Source: Shimia sp. SK013
Lineage (GTDB): Bacteria; Pseudomonadota; Alphaproteobacteria; Rhodobacterales; Rhodobacteraceae
Assembly (NCBI RefSeq): GCF_001292625.1
Contig: NZ_LAJH01000005.1
Span: forward strand, 62,001 to 126,000
DNA length: 64,000 bases
Reading direction: 5' to 3'
A model generated the notes under the pieces. The model was not told the DNA's origin. It made no database searches and was given only the letters and a program-made list of their open reading frames with translations. Made by a program: the position numbers and the translations under genes. Of this stretch, positions 44,828 through 53,125 are shown piece after piece; positions within the stretch are counted from its first letter, which is position 1; each line of letters begins with the position of its first letter.

Positions 44828-46150
44828 TTAAGGCAGGCTTGCCGCCAAGGCCGTGTCGAGCGCATCGGTGATAAGGCCGATGTGGTGGTCTTGCATGATG
44901 AATGGTGGCGCCAGCAGAATGTGGTTGCCAAGTTTGCCATCAATCGTGCCGCCCATCGGGTAGCAGATCAGCCCAGCGTCAAAGGCGGCGGCTTTGATTT
45001 TGGCGTGCACTTGCAGCGCGGGATCAAACGGCGCTTTGGTGTCGCGGTCTGCCACAAGTTCCATGCCAATAAAAAGACCACGGCCGCGGATATCGCCAAT
45101 GTGGGCGTGTTGGCCGAAGCGGTCGTTCAGAGCACCGCGCAGTTTTTCACCCATTGGGGCCACGCGATCGGCGATGCCGTCGGTGGTCAGCCGGTTCAGG
45201 ACAGCGAGGGCGGCGGCGGCGGCAGTTGGGTGGCCGTTGTAGGTATGGCCGTGTTGGAAAAAACCCGTGCCGTCGCGGATGGTGTCAAAGATCTCGGCCG
45301 TACAGAGCATCGCGCCGATGGGTTGATAGCCAGCGCCAAGACCTTTGGCGATGGCGCAGATGTCGGGGGTGATGCCGTCCTGTTCAAAGGCAAAAAGGCT
45401 GCCGGTGCGTCCCATGCCACACATGACCTCGTCCAGGATCAAAAGGACGCCGTGGGTGTCACAGATCTCGCGGATGCGTTTGAAGTAGCCTGCGACCGGA
45501 GGGACCGCGCCGGAGGTGGCACCAACCACCGGTTCAGCGACAAAGGCCAACACGTTTTCTGCGCCAAGCTCTGCGATTTTGTCTTCGAGTTCGTTTGCAA
45601 CCCGCTGTCCATAGTCGAATTCGGATTCGCCTTCTTTTTGGCCGCGATAGGCGTAGCAAGGCGCGATGTGATGCGTGTCCATCAACATCGGTGCAAAGGG
45701 TTCGCGGCGCCACATGTTGCCGCCTGTTGCCAATGCGCCAAGGGTGTTGCCGTGATAGCTTTGGCGGCGTGCGATGATGTGGCGACGGGACGTGTCGCCT
45801 TGTTCCACGGTGTATTGGCGGGCGAGTTTCAGGGCGCTTTCCATCGCTTCCGATCCGCCAGAGACGAGGTAGACGCGGTCCAGGTTTCCGGGAGCGGCGT
45901 TGATGAGCGCGTCGGCGAGGGCTTCGGCGGGTTCGGAGGTGAAGAAGCCGGTGTGGGCAAATGCGACGGTGTCGATTTGATCTTTGATGGCATTGATCAC
46001 CGCAGGGTCCGAATGACCGAGACAGGAAACCGCAGCGCCGCCGGAGCCGTCGAAATAGGCTTTGCCGGATTGGTCATAGAGGAAAGGGCCTTCGCCGCGT
46101 GCAACGACGGGCGGGGTTTTGCGGCTATGACGGGGAAAGGCGTGGCTCAT
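44828..46150 (-). CDS. Class III PLP aminotransferase
   Basis: A 440-residue fold-type I enzyme. Features: FDGSGGAAVSCLGHSDP at the N-terminus, VSGGSEAMESALKLARQY, RRQSYHGNTLGALATGG, LILDEVMCGMGRTGSLFAFEQ (PLP-contacting Asp), and the PLP lysine in CAIAKGLGAGYQPIGAM. The group covers omega-amino acid, GABA and ornithine-type transaminases. It is translationally coupled (ATGA) downstream of the beta-keto acid cleavage enzyme, and divergent from an RpiR/TRAP unit, so it probably acts on a transported amino compound or its product. Confidence 0.88.
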   Translation of the reverse strand: MSHAFPRHSRKTPPVVARGEGPFLYDQSGKAYFDGSGGAAVSCLGHSDPAVINAIKDQIDTVAFAHTGFFTSEPAEALADALINAAPGNLDRVYLVSGGSEAMESALKLARQYTVEQGDTSRRHIIARRQSYHGNTLGALATGGNMWRREPFAPMLMDTHHIAPCYAYRGQKEGESEFDYGQRVANELEDKIAELGAENVLAFVAEPVVGATSGAVPPVAGYFKRIREICDTHGVLLILDEVMCGMGRTGSLFAFEQDGITPDICAIAKGLGAGYQPIGAMLCTAEIFDTIRDGTGFFQHGHTYNGHPTAAAAALAVLNRLTTDGIADRVAPMGEKLRGALNDRFGQHAHIGDIRGRGLFIGMELVADRDTKAPFDPALQVHAKIKAAAFDAGLICYPMGGTIDGKLGNHILLAPPFIMQDHHIGLITDALDTALAASLP

Positions 46151-46917
46151 GGCGTGGGCTCCTTTCTTGAGGGTTCACGAAGGGCGGTGGCAATGCGGGC
46201 GATGTTTTCGGCGTTGTCAGCTGCAGGGGTGCCATCGGGACGGCAGATGTTGTTTTCAAAACCGATGCGCAGGTCTCCACCCATCTTGGCGGCCTGCAGC
46301 ATAACGGCGTGCTCGTTGGCGCCAAAGGCACACACGGTCCAGTTGGGGAATTCACCCTTGAGCGCTGCAACAAAGGGCGCAAGTTCGGAGGCGCGCGCTG
46401 GGCGCGGCGGGATGTAGCGGCCCAGCACCAGAAGCACGTCGCGCATGTCTTGCGGGATGGTGCCGGTGTCGATCAGGTGGCACAGGGTGTTTAGGTCGTC
46501 CGTGTCGTAGAGAATATGTTGAACCTCGGTGCCGATATCGGCTGCGGTGGCGTAAAAATGCGGGGCCAGATCAGGGCTGCGCATGATTTCGCGCACCGAC
46601 ACGCTGGCAGCGGTCGGGCGCAGATCCAGCAGGCAGGTCAGCTGGGCAGGCACGTCGAAAATGCCGCCAGCCTCGGTGGTGGTTTGGATCGCCATGCCGG
46701 GGGCGTGGCTTTCGATTTCCGCGATGGTTTCGCGGTAGAGACCGGCGTCGAGCGTGTGTTGGTTGGCTGCGTCGCGCACGTGTAAATGGAGTGCGCCGGC
46801 GCCCGCGATTTGACAGGCGCGCGCGGTCTTTGTGATCTCGGAAATAGTTAACGGAATTGCGGGGTGATCCGCCTTTTGGCGGCGTGCGCCGTTGGGGGCC
46901 ACGGTGATTCTCGGCAT
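46147..46917 (-). CDS. Beta-keto acid cleavage enzyme (Kce-like)
   Basis: A 257-residue TIM-barrel protein of the BKACE family, which condenses a beta-keto acid with acetyl-CoA and releases acetoacetate and a new acyl-CoA. Visible are ITVAPNGARRQKADHPAIPLT at the start, the zinc-ligand HLHVRD motif, and GFENNICRPDG at the C-terminus with the third ligand Glu. The start is uncertain: 46917 fits the family best; an ATG at 46986 has a better ribosome site. Its stop overlaps the aminotransferase start. The natural beta-keto acid is unknown. Confidence 0.85.
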   Translation of the reverse strand: MPRITVAPNGARRQKADHPAIPLTISEITKTARACQIAGAGALHLHVRDAANQHTLDAGLYRETIAEIESHAPGMAIQTTTEAGGIFDVPAQLTCLLDLRPTAASVSVREIMRSPDLAPHFYATAADIGTEVQHILYDTDDLNTLCHLIDTGTIPQDMRDVLLVLGRYIPPRPARASELAPFVAALKGEFPNWTVCAFGANEHAVMLQAAKMGGDLRIGFENNICRPDGTPAADNAENIARIATALREPSRKEPTP

Positions 46918-47036
46918 TTTCTGCGCTGTGATGGCGGTGAGGCGCCGATCCGTCAATATTTCAGAAGAGTCGTAACCGGCTGACATCTTGAGATTATTCC
47001 TCATGGGAGTGTCTTTTGAGACAGTTCTAAGCACTC

Positions 47037-47054
47037 GTGAAACATATGTTTCAC
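47037..47054. promoter_or_regulatory. 18-bp perfect palindrome, candidate RpiR operator
   Basis: GTGAAACATATGTTTCAC is identical on both strands. It lies between the divergent kce-like and rpiR genes, 3 bp before a TTGACT box (47058-47063) that is 17 bp from an AATGTT -10-like element in front of rpiR. TGAAA-N-TTTCA type palindromes suit RpiR-family dimers. Confidence 0.7.
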
Positions 47055-47107
47055 CTGTTGACTTTGCGTAAAACAAATGGAATGTTCCTGTCAAGTGGAG
47101 GGGATTC

Positions 47108-47974
47108 GTGAACAAACCGATACGGATCGAAGACAGAATTGCAGAAAGCTATTCTGACCTGAGTGCGCGTTTGCAGGCGGCAGCGGATTACGTTGTGGCC
47201 AACCAGATGGATGTGGCAGCGCGCTCTTTGCGGTCGGTTTCTGCGGCCAGTGGCGTGTCGCCTGCGACCTTGTCGCGGCTGGCGCGGTCGCTTGGCTTTT
47301 CCAGCTATGAAGAAATGCGCGAATTGTGTCGTTCAGCTGTTGGCGGGCGGCAGACGTCGTTTGCGGAGCGCGCCGATCTGCTCAAGCAAAGCAGCGATTC
47401 AAGCCAGACCATTCTGGACCGTCAAACAGCGGCCTGCGTGTGGAACCTCTCGGAAATGGGTGCAACGCTGGATCGCACACGGTTGCAGGAGGCGGTGGAC
47501 GCTTTGGACGGAGCCCGCAACGTGGTGTTGTTTGGCGCCTTCGGGTCGACCGGCATCGTCGAATACATGGCGTATCTGGCGAATTACTTTGCCACCAACT
47601 GGACGCTCGCGGGCCGGATGGGGGCGTCGCTTGGGGCGTCGCTGGCGTCGATGGGGCCTGAGGATGTGCTGTTTGTTGTGACCAAAGCGCCCTATGCCAG
47701 CCGCGCAGTTCGGGCTGCGGAAATGGCGCAAGAAGTCGGCGCAAAAACCATTGTAATCTGCGACAGCCACGCCTGTCCGGCGAACAAATTTGCGACTTTT
47801 CCTTTTATTGTGCCGTCAGAGAGTCCACAGTTCTTCTCATCTTATGCTGCGACTCTGGCATTGATGGAGACAATTATCGCCATGCTGGTGGCGCAGTCCG
47901 GAACAGATACGAGTCAGCGCATCCGTGACGTTGAACGCCGGAACAAGAGCCTGGGAGATTTCTGGGCCGAGTAA
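47108..47974 (+). CDS. MurR/RpiR-family transcriptional regulator
   Basis: A 288-residue regulator. The N-terminal HTH_6 domain includes VAARSLRSVSAASGVSPATLSRLARSLGFSSYEEMRELC; the C-terminal SIS sugar-phosphate-binding domain includes RNVVLFGAFGSTGIVEYMAYLANYF and VLFVVTKAPYASRAV. It starts at GTG 47108 with GTGGAGGGG upstream. RpiR regulators usually sense a phosphorylated metabolite. It is divergent from the aminotransferase operon and first in the line of the TRAP transporter genes, so it probably controls both. Confidence 0.92.
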   Translation: MNKPIRIEDRIAESYSDLSARLQAAADYVVANQMDVAARSLRSVSAASGVSPATLSRLARSLGFSSYEEMRELCRSAVGGRQTSFAERADLLKQSSDSSQTILDRQTAACVWNLSEMGATLDRTRLQEAVDALDGARNVVLFGAFGSTGIVEYMAYLANYFATNWTLAGRMGASLGASLASMGPEDVLFVVTKAPYASRAVRAAEMAQEVGAKTIVICDSHACPANKFATFPFIVPSESPQFFSSYAATLALMETIIAMLVAQSGTDTSQRIRDVERRNKSLGDFWAE

Positions 47975-48056
47975 GATCAAGTCAAGATAAGCCCGCAAAA
48001 GCAGGGCGCAAAAACAACGCACAAGACTTTTACTATCATCAACTAGGGAGCCTAAG

Positions 48057-49019
48057 ATGATTTCCAAACTGAAACTGGCAGGCGCAGCCATTGTCGCGTC
48101 GATGACCTTTGGCGGTGTCGCAACTGCACAAGAGTTTATCTCGATTGGTACCGGCGGTGTGACCGGTGTGTATTACCCCACTGGCGGCGCGATCTGCCGT
48201 CTGGTGAACAAAAGCCGCAAGGAGCACGGCATCCGCTGTGCTGTGGAATCGACCGGCGGCTCGGTTTACAACATCAACACCATCAAAGCCGGCGAGCTTG
48301 AGTTCGGTGTGGCGCAGTCTGACTGGCAACACCACGCTTATAACGGCACGTCGAAGTTTGCGGACAACCCGTTCCCTGACATTCGTGCAGTGTTCTCGGT
48401 ACACCCTGAGCCGTTCAGCGTGATTGCGCGTGCGGATGCGGGCGTGAATGGTTTTGCCGACCTCAAGGGCAAACGCGTTAACGTTGGTAACCCCGGTTCC
48501 GGTCAGCGCGCCACAATGGAAGTTGTGATGGAAGCCTATGGCATGGACATGGGCGATTTCGCTCTTGCGACCGAGTACAAAGGCTCGGAAATGGCCAAGC
48601 AGCTGTGTGACGGCAACATCGACGCGATGGTTTATACCATTGGTCACCCAGCCGCCGCGATCAAGGAAGCGACCACAACCTGTGCTGCGAACCTTGTGAA
48701 CGTTGTGGGTCCTGAGATCGACAAGCTAGTAGCGGATAACCCGTTCTATCGCGTAGCGACTATTCCGGGCGGCATGTACAAAGGCACCGACGGCGACACC
48801 ACTACATTTGGTGTGGGCGCGACCTTTGTGACGTCGGCGACCATCCCTGATGACGTTGTGTACATTGTGGCGAAATCGGTGATGGAGAACATCGAAGATT
48901 TCCGCAAGCTGCACCCTGCGTTTGCCAACTTGAACCCAGCGGAAATGGTCAAAGACGGCCTGAGTGCGCCACTGCACCCCGGTGCGGCCAAAGCGTATAT
49001 GGAGCTTGGCCTGCAGTAA
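48057..49019 (+). CDS. TAXI-family TRAP substrate-binding protein
   Basis: A 320-residue periplasmic protein with signal peptide ending near GVATAQE. TAXI features: [68 protein letters not shown] and [17 protein letters not shown]. Binds the substrate and passes it to a TRAP permease. Known TAXI ligands include dicarboxylates and amino acids, but the ligand here is unknown. Separated from the permease by an attenuator hairpin that would permit higher expression of the binding protein. Confidence 0.93.
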   Translation: MISKLKLAGAAIVASMTFGGVATAQEFISIGTGGVTGVYYPTGGAICRLVNKSRKEHGIRCAVESTGGSVYNINTIKAGELEFGVAQSDWQHHAYNGTSKFADNPFPDIRAVFSVHPEPFSVIARADAGVNGFADLKGKRVNVGNPGSGQRATMEVVMEAYGMDMGDFALATEYKGSEMAKQLCDGNIDAMVYTIGHPAAAIKEATTTCAANLVNVVGPEIDKLVADNPFYRVATIPGGMYKGTDGDTTTFGVGATFVTSATIPDDVVYIVAKSVMENIEDFRKLHPAFANLNPAEMVKDGLSAPLHPGAAKAYMELGLQ

Positions 49020-49052
49020 GGCAGGTATGACCCTGAGTTAAAGCCTTTGAAA

Positions 49053-49080
49053 GCGCCCCGTGTGATGCGGGGCGCCTTCG
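49053..49080 (+). terminator. Attenuator-like hairpin between binding protein and permease
   Basis: GCGCCCCG-tgtgatg-CGGGGCGC, an eight-base stem followed by CCTTCG without a long T-run. The downstream permease starts at 49105. It may cause partial termination. Confidence 0.6.
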
Positions 49081-49104
49081 CATATTCGTTCAACGGGGAC
49101 AGAC

Positions 49105-51738
49105 ATGGCACAAGATCATCAAAATGATGGCACCGCCGCCGCCGACGCTATTGTGGCAGAAGCCGATACAGGCGCGCGCAACGCGACTGGATTTCAAGGC
49201 AAACTTATTATCTGGATCTGCATCATCTGGTCGCTTTTCCAGCTTTATATCGCGTCGAAATTGCCCGGAGTGCTGGCGCAACTGACCGGATTTACTGATT
49301 TTGCCAATGTGGTGGCGCAGGCGCGTTACATCCACCTGGCGTTTGCCATGTCTTTGGCGATTCTGGCGTTCCCGATGTTTAAGACATCGCCGCGCGACCG
49401 CATTCCGCTTTATGATTGGGTGTTGATTGCGTTGGGCGTTGGGGCCAGCCTCTATCTTGTTTTCTTCCGCTATCAGATCGCTGACCGTCCGGGTCTGTGG
49501 ACCGATACGGATATGATTGTGTCGGCCATCGGCATGATAGTCTTGTTGATCTGTGTCTATCGCTCGCTTGGATTGCCGTTGGTGATCATTGCGTCGATCT
49601 TTGTGTTGTTTGCCTTTTTCGGCGGTGAAAGCGCGTGGGTGCGGGACATCACCAACTATGGTGGGGCCTCGCCCAAGAAGGCGCTGGGCCACTATTGGAT
49701 GCAGACCGAAGGGGTGTTTGGCGTGGCGCTGGGCGTCTCGACGACGATGATCTTCCTGTTTGTTCTGTTTGGCGCGCTGCTTGACCGTGCGGGTGGGGGC
49801 AACTGGTTTATCAAAGTGGCGATTGCCCTTTTGGGTGCGCTGCGCGGTGGTCCTGCAAAGGCCTCGGTTTTGGCCTCGATGATGACCGGTATGATTTCCG
49901 GATCGTCAATTGCAAACACCGTGACCACAGGCACGTTCACCATTCCGCTTATGAAGCGGATCGGGTTTTCGGCCGAAAAAGCCGGCGCGGTTGAGGTGGC
50001 GAGTTCCACCAATGGACAGCTGACACCACCGGTGATGGGGGCCGCGGCCTTTTTGATGGTGGAATACGTCAACATTCCCTACATCGACGTGGTGAAACAC
50101 GCGTTTTTGCCTGCGGTGATTTCCTACATCGCGCTTTTGTACATCGTGCACCTTGAAGCGCTGAAAATGCAGATGCAGGGCCTGAAGAAAGCCGGGCGGC
50201 ACATCGGGCCGATCCTTATTCTGATCCTGTTCCTGTCTGGCTTCCTTGTCCTCGGTGCCTGTACGTTCTTGATGATTGGCCTGCGTGGCGTGCTTGATCC
50301 CATTATGGGCGACAGCATTTATGCAGCCGTCGGCATGGTCGGGCTGATCTATCTGGCTTTGCTATATGTCGCGTCGAAATATCCTGACGTCGAGATGGAC
50401 GATCCCAACGCACCGCTTGAGGCACCTCGGCTGACGCCGACGCTGATTGGTGGCTTGTACTATGCGCTGCCGATTTTCATTCTGGTGTGGAACCTGATGG
50501 TGAAGACCGACTCGCTTGAGCGGCTTTCACCTGCGCTCTCGGCGTTTTGGGCGACGATCTTTATGGTCATCGTGGCGCTGACCCATCGCCCGATCAAAGC
50601 GTTCTTCCGCGGCGAAGGTGCTTTGGCGGAAGCGGTGATGGCGGGCAAGGACGACTTTGTTCAGGGCCTCATTATGGGGGCACGCAATATGATCGGGATT
50701 GGTGTGGCAACGGGTGCAGCGGGCATCATTGTCGGTACCATCAGCCTGACCGGCGCGCATCAGGTGATCGGGCAGGTGATCGAGGTGATCTCGGGTGGAA
50801 ACCTGATGATCCTGCTGCTGTTGGTGGCTGTACTTAGCCTGATCCTTGGGATGGGGTTGCCGACGACGGCGAACTATATCGTGGTCAGCTCGCTCATGGC
50901 GCCGGTGATCATCGGTGTGGGCGCGCAATCCGGCCTCGTGGTGCCGCTGATTGCGGTGCATATGTTCGTGTTCTACTTTGGCATTTTGGCGGATGACACG
51001 CCACCGGTGGGCCTTGCGGCCTATGCGGCGGCGGCGATTTCGCGGGGCGATCCGATCAAGACCGGTATTCAGGGCTTTGCCTATGACATTCGAACCGCGT
51101 TGTTGCCGTTCATGTTCATCTTCAACACCGACTTGTTGTTGATTGACGTGGGTCTGGGTAAGGCGGTGCTGGTGTTCTGTATTGCCCTTATCGCGATGCT
51201 GATCTTCGCGGCGGCGACGCAGGGCTATTTCATCGCCAAATCGAAACGATGGGAGAGCGCGGCGCTATTGTTCATTGCCTTCATGTTGTTCAGGCCGGAC
51301 TTTTTCCTCGATCAGGTAAGTGAGAAATACACCGTTGTCGAAGGGCCAGCCGCGCTTGAGGTGATCAGTGCTCAGGAGCTTGGCAGTACCGTGCGACTGA
51401 CGGTTTCGGGACCGGATTTTGACACTGGTAAGGATCGACGAACAACAGTGACTTTTGTCTATGAAGGACCGGATGCGGACGCCGCGATGGGGGACAACGG
51501 GCTGACGGTGTTTGCCGAGGAGGACAAGCTGTTGCTTGAAGAACCCTTCCCGGGTTCGCCTTTCTTCGGAACGTTGGGCACCGAGTATGACTACTATGGC
51601 GACAGTCCGGTGGTGATCGCAAAAGCCGAAGTCGAAAACGATCGCTTGCCCAAAGAGCTGTTCTTTATTCCGGCCCTGTTGTTGCTGGCGGGTCTGATGT
51701 TGATCCAGCGTCCGCGCGCAACACAACCGGCGTTCTGA
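49105..51738 (+). CDS. Fused TRAP transporter permease (DctQ-M type) with C-terminal DUF3394 region
   Basis: An 877-residue membrane protein with about 18 hydrophobic helices. The first part corresponds to the small DctQ-type subunit, the middle to the large DctM-type (FVLFGALLDRAGGGNWFIKVA, SGSSIANTVTTGTFTIPLMKR, SSTNGQLTPPVMGAAAFLM, SLILGMGLPTTANYIVVSSL). The last 190 residues include a soluble beta-rich DUF3394-type segment and a final helix LFFIPALLLLAGLMLI. Fusions of this kind pair with TAXI binding proteins. Transport is probably driven by Na+ or H+. Confidence 0.93.
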   Translation: MAQDHQNDGTAAADAIVAEADTGARNATGFQGKLIIWICIIWSLFQLYIASKLPGVLAQLTGFTDFANVVAQARYIHLAFAMSLAILAFPMFKTSPRDRIPLYDWVLIALGVGASLYLVFFRYQIADRPGLWTDTDMIVSAIGMIVLLICVYRSLGLPLVIIASIFVLFAFFGGESAWVRDITNYGGASPKKALGHYWMQTEGVFGVALGVSTTMIFLFVLFGALLDRAGGGNWFIKVAIALLGALRGGPAKASVLASMMTGMISGSSIANTVTTGTFTIPLMKRIGFSAEKAGAVEVASSTNGQLTPPVMGAAAFLMVEYVNIPYIDVVKHAFLPAVISYIALLYIVHLEALKMQMQGLKKAGRHIGPILILILFLSGFLVLGACTFLMIGLRGVLDPIMGDSIYAAVGMVGLIYLALLYVASKYPDVEMDDPNAPLEAPRLTPTLIGGLYYALPIFILVWNLMVKTDSLERLSPALSAFWATIFMVIVALTHRPIKAFFRGEGALAEAVMAGKDDFVQGLIMGARNMIGIGVATGAAGIIVGTISLTGAHQVIGQVIEVISGGNLMILLLLVAVLSLILGMGLPTTANYIVVSSLMAPVIIGVGAQSGLVVPLIAVHMFVFYFGILADDTPPVGLAAYAAAAISRGDPIKTGIQGFAYDIRTALLPFMFIFNTDLLLIDVGLGKAVLVFCIALIAMLIFAAATQGYFIAKSKRWESAALLFIAFMLFRPDFFLDQVSEKYTVVEGPAALEVISAQELGSTVRLTVSGPDFDTGKDRRTTVTFVYEGPDADAAMGDNGLTVFAEEDKLLLEEPFPGSPFFGTLGTEYDYYGDSPVVIAKAEVENDRLPKELFFIPALLLLAGLMLIQRPRATQPAF

Positions 51739-51750
51739 GGAGGAACGGAT

Positions 51751-52176
51751 ATGTTCAAGACAATTTTGCTGACGGTTGATGTGAATGACCTGAAGGGGGC
51801 GGAACGCCCCGCAGACGTAGCCTCCGAAATGATGAAAAACGGAGGGGAAGAGCTGCATGTGATGAACGTCGTGCCGGACTATGGCATGTCGATTGTCGGC
51901 AGCTTTTTCAGCGGTGATCACAACAAGGCGATCCTAAAGGAAGCCAAAGGAGCGCTTGAGGCTTGGGGAAAAGAACGCTTCGCCGAAGTTCAGAACCTGC
52001 GCCTGCATGTAGATCAGGGTACGATCTATGATTTGGTGTTGAAAGAGGCCGAAGCGGTCAAGGCCGACGCAATCATCGTCGGTGCCCACAAGTCGCATCT
52101 ACAGGATTACCTGATCGGACCCAACGCGGCGCGGATTTCGCGCCATGCGAAACAGTCAGTTTTTGTGGTGCGATAA
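51751..52176 (+). CDS. Universal stress protein family member
   Basis: A 141-residue Usp domain: MFKTILLTVDVND at the N-terminus, EELHVMNVVPDYGMS, KADAIIVGAHKSHLQDYLIGPNA and SRHAKQSVFVVR at the end. The nucleotide-binding loop differs from the classical GxxGxxxxxxxxGS form, so ATP binding is uncertain. It begins 12 bp after the permease, with AGGAGG before the ATG. TRAP-associated Usp proteins are common and may tune the transporter. Confidence 0.9.
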   Translation: MFKTILLTVDVNDLKGAERPADVASEMMKNGGEELHVMNVVPDYGMSIVGSFFSGDHNKAILKEAKGALEAWGKERFAEVQNLRLHVDQGTIYDLVLKEAEAVKADAIIVGAHKSHLQDYLIGPNAARISRHAKQSVFVVR

Positions 52177-52198
52177 GCGGTTTATTAGCAAGTGAAAA

Positions 52199-52226
52199 GG
52201 GCGCTCCGACTGGAGCGCCCTTTTTG
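52199..52226 (+). terminator. Rho-independent terminator of the TRAP operon
   Basis: GGGCGCTCC-gact-GGAGCGCCC followed by TTTTTGTTT. A nine-base stem directly after the Usp gene. Confidence 0.92.
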
Positions 52227-52272
52227 TTTGGAGGTGCCTAGAGGCCAGACAGGCGGTCTGGGACTGGCAGGT

Positions 52273-52680
52273 TTAGCCCGGCATTTTTTCAAAAGCGGGG
52301 AGAGCGTCGTCAAGAACCGTGGCCTGCATTTTGCTCGAGGTGTAAACATTCACTTTCGGGGTGAATTCCTGATGTTCGTTGATCAGGCCCGCGCGCAACC
52401 CCAACATGCCTTCGCGTGCCGAGTTTTGCGTGAACATAGGCGTTCCACAGGTCCCGCAGAAAGATTTGGTCATCGTGTTGCCGGTATCCGAGCTGTGCTG
52501 GTAAGTCTTTGGAGTGCCGGTGACGTTTACGTCGGTCTGTTTCATGAACATCAAAGTGGCAAAGGCGCTGCCGGTAGATTGGCGGCATGCGGTGCAATGG
52601 CAGTTTGCCATGACAGGCACATCGCCATCAGCGTCGAATGAGATCTCGCCACAGAGGCATTGGCCAGTAAGTTTTGTCAT
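52273..52680 (-). CDS. GFA-family (glutathione-dependent formaldehyde-activating-like) zinc protein
   Basis: A 135-residue Zn protein of the CENP-V/GFA family. TGQCLCGEISFDADG and NCHCTACRQSTGSAF supply zinc-ligand cysteines; SFCGTCGTPMF supplies the third set. The ATG at 52680 with AAAGGAAA upstream is preferred to a frame opening further 5'. Family members are usually assigned to formaldehyde detoxification, but most have no proven substrate. It lies alone between the TRAP operon and the iron-linked cassette. Confidence 0.88.
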   Translation of the reverse strand: MTKLTGQCLCGEISFDADGDVPVMANCHCTACRQSTGSAFATLMFMKQTDVNVTGTPKTYQHSSDTGNTMTKSFCGTCGTPMFTQNSAREGMLGLRAGLINEHQEFTPKVNVYTSSKMQATVLDDALPAFEKMPG

Positions 52681-52863
52681 CGGATTTCCTTTGAGTTTGC
52701 GCGTTGTTGTCGCGCCGACACTAGGGGAAACGCCGCGATCATCAAGTCGCCAACGCAAGAGTGATCACTTTGATCTTTTCGGCGGTCTCCGCTGGTTTCC
52801 GAGATTGCGCGTTGGGTGTGAGGGAAATGGCCTGTTGGGTCACAGTTAGGCAGATTTATTTAT

Positions 52864-52909
52864 TCTGACAAAAAAACTCGGATTGACATAATTGAGTGAT
52901 TTTGTCAGA
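52864..52909 (+). promoter_or_regulatory. Inverted repeat around the hemP -35 box
   Basis: TCTGACAAAA (52864-52873) and its inverse TTTTGTCAGA (52900-52909) are perfect 10-base arms 26 bp apart. A consensus TTGACA lies between them (52883-52888), and the right arm sits where a -10 element would be. A repressor bound here would block the promoter. Irr, Fur/Mur or IscR-type iron regulators are candidates, but I cannot match a specific motif with certainty. Confidence 0.6.
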
Positions 52910-52940
52910 TATGACTCGCGGGACAACAGGGAGCATAGGC

Positions 52941-53078
52941 ATGACCTCATTTGAGGACCATCCGGTGTATGACGCGAAAGATCTGACCAAAGGCGAGACG
53001 CAGGCGCGGATCGTTTTGGACGGGCAAGTTTACACGCTGCGCATCACCAAAGCCAGCAAGTTGATCCTGACGAAATGA
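52941..53078 (+). CDS. hemP: Hemin uptake protein HemP
   Basis: A 45-residue protein. The C-terminal half ARIVLDGQVYTLRITKASKLILTK matches the HemP pattern of a beta-hairpin ending in KLILTK. Start ATG 52941 with AGGGAG seven bases upstream; the preceding frame to 52896 has no family sequence. HemP proteins are small iron-regulated factors associated with haem uptake. It stands first in the cassette, 47 bp before the first imelysin gene, and is preceded by the inverted repeat. Confidence 0.88.
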   Translation: MTSFEDHPVYDAKDLTKGETQARIVLDGQVYTLRITKASKLILTK

Positions 53079-53125
53079 TGCGGCTAATCCGCATGAACGA
53101 GATTCCATCGAAGGAAAGAGACAGT

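Noticed and set aside
44882-46417. 511-codon plus-strand frame over the aminotransferase and kce-like genes
   Set aside because: Low-complexity Gly/Val-rich translation without motifs; opposite strand encodes two well-defined enzymes with an ATGA overlap.
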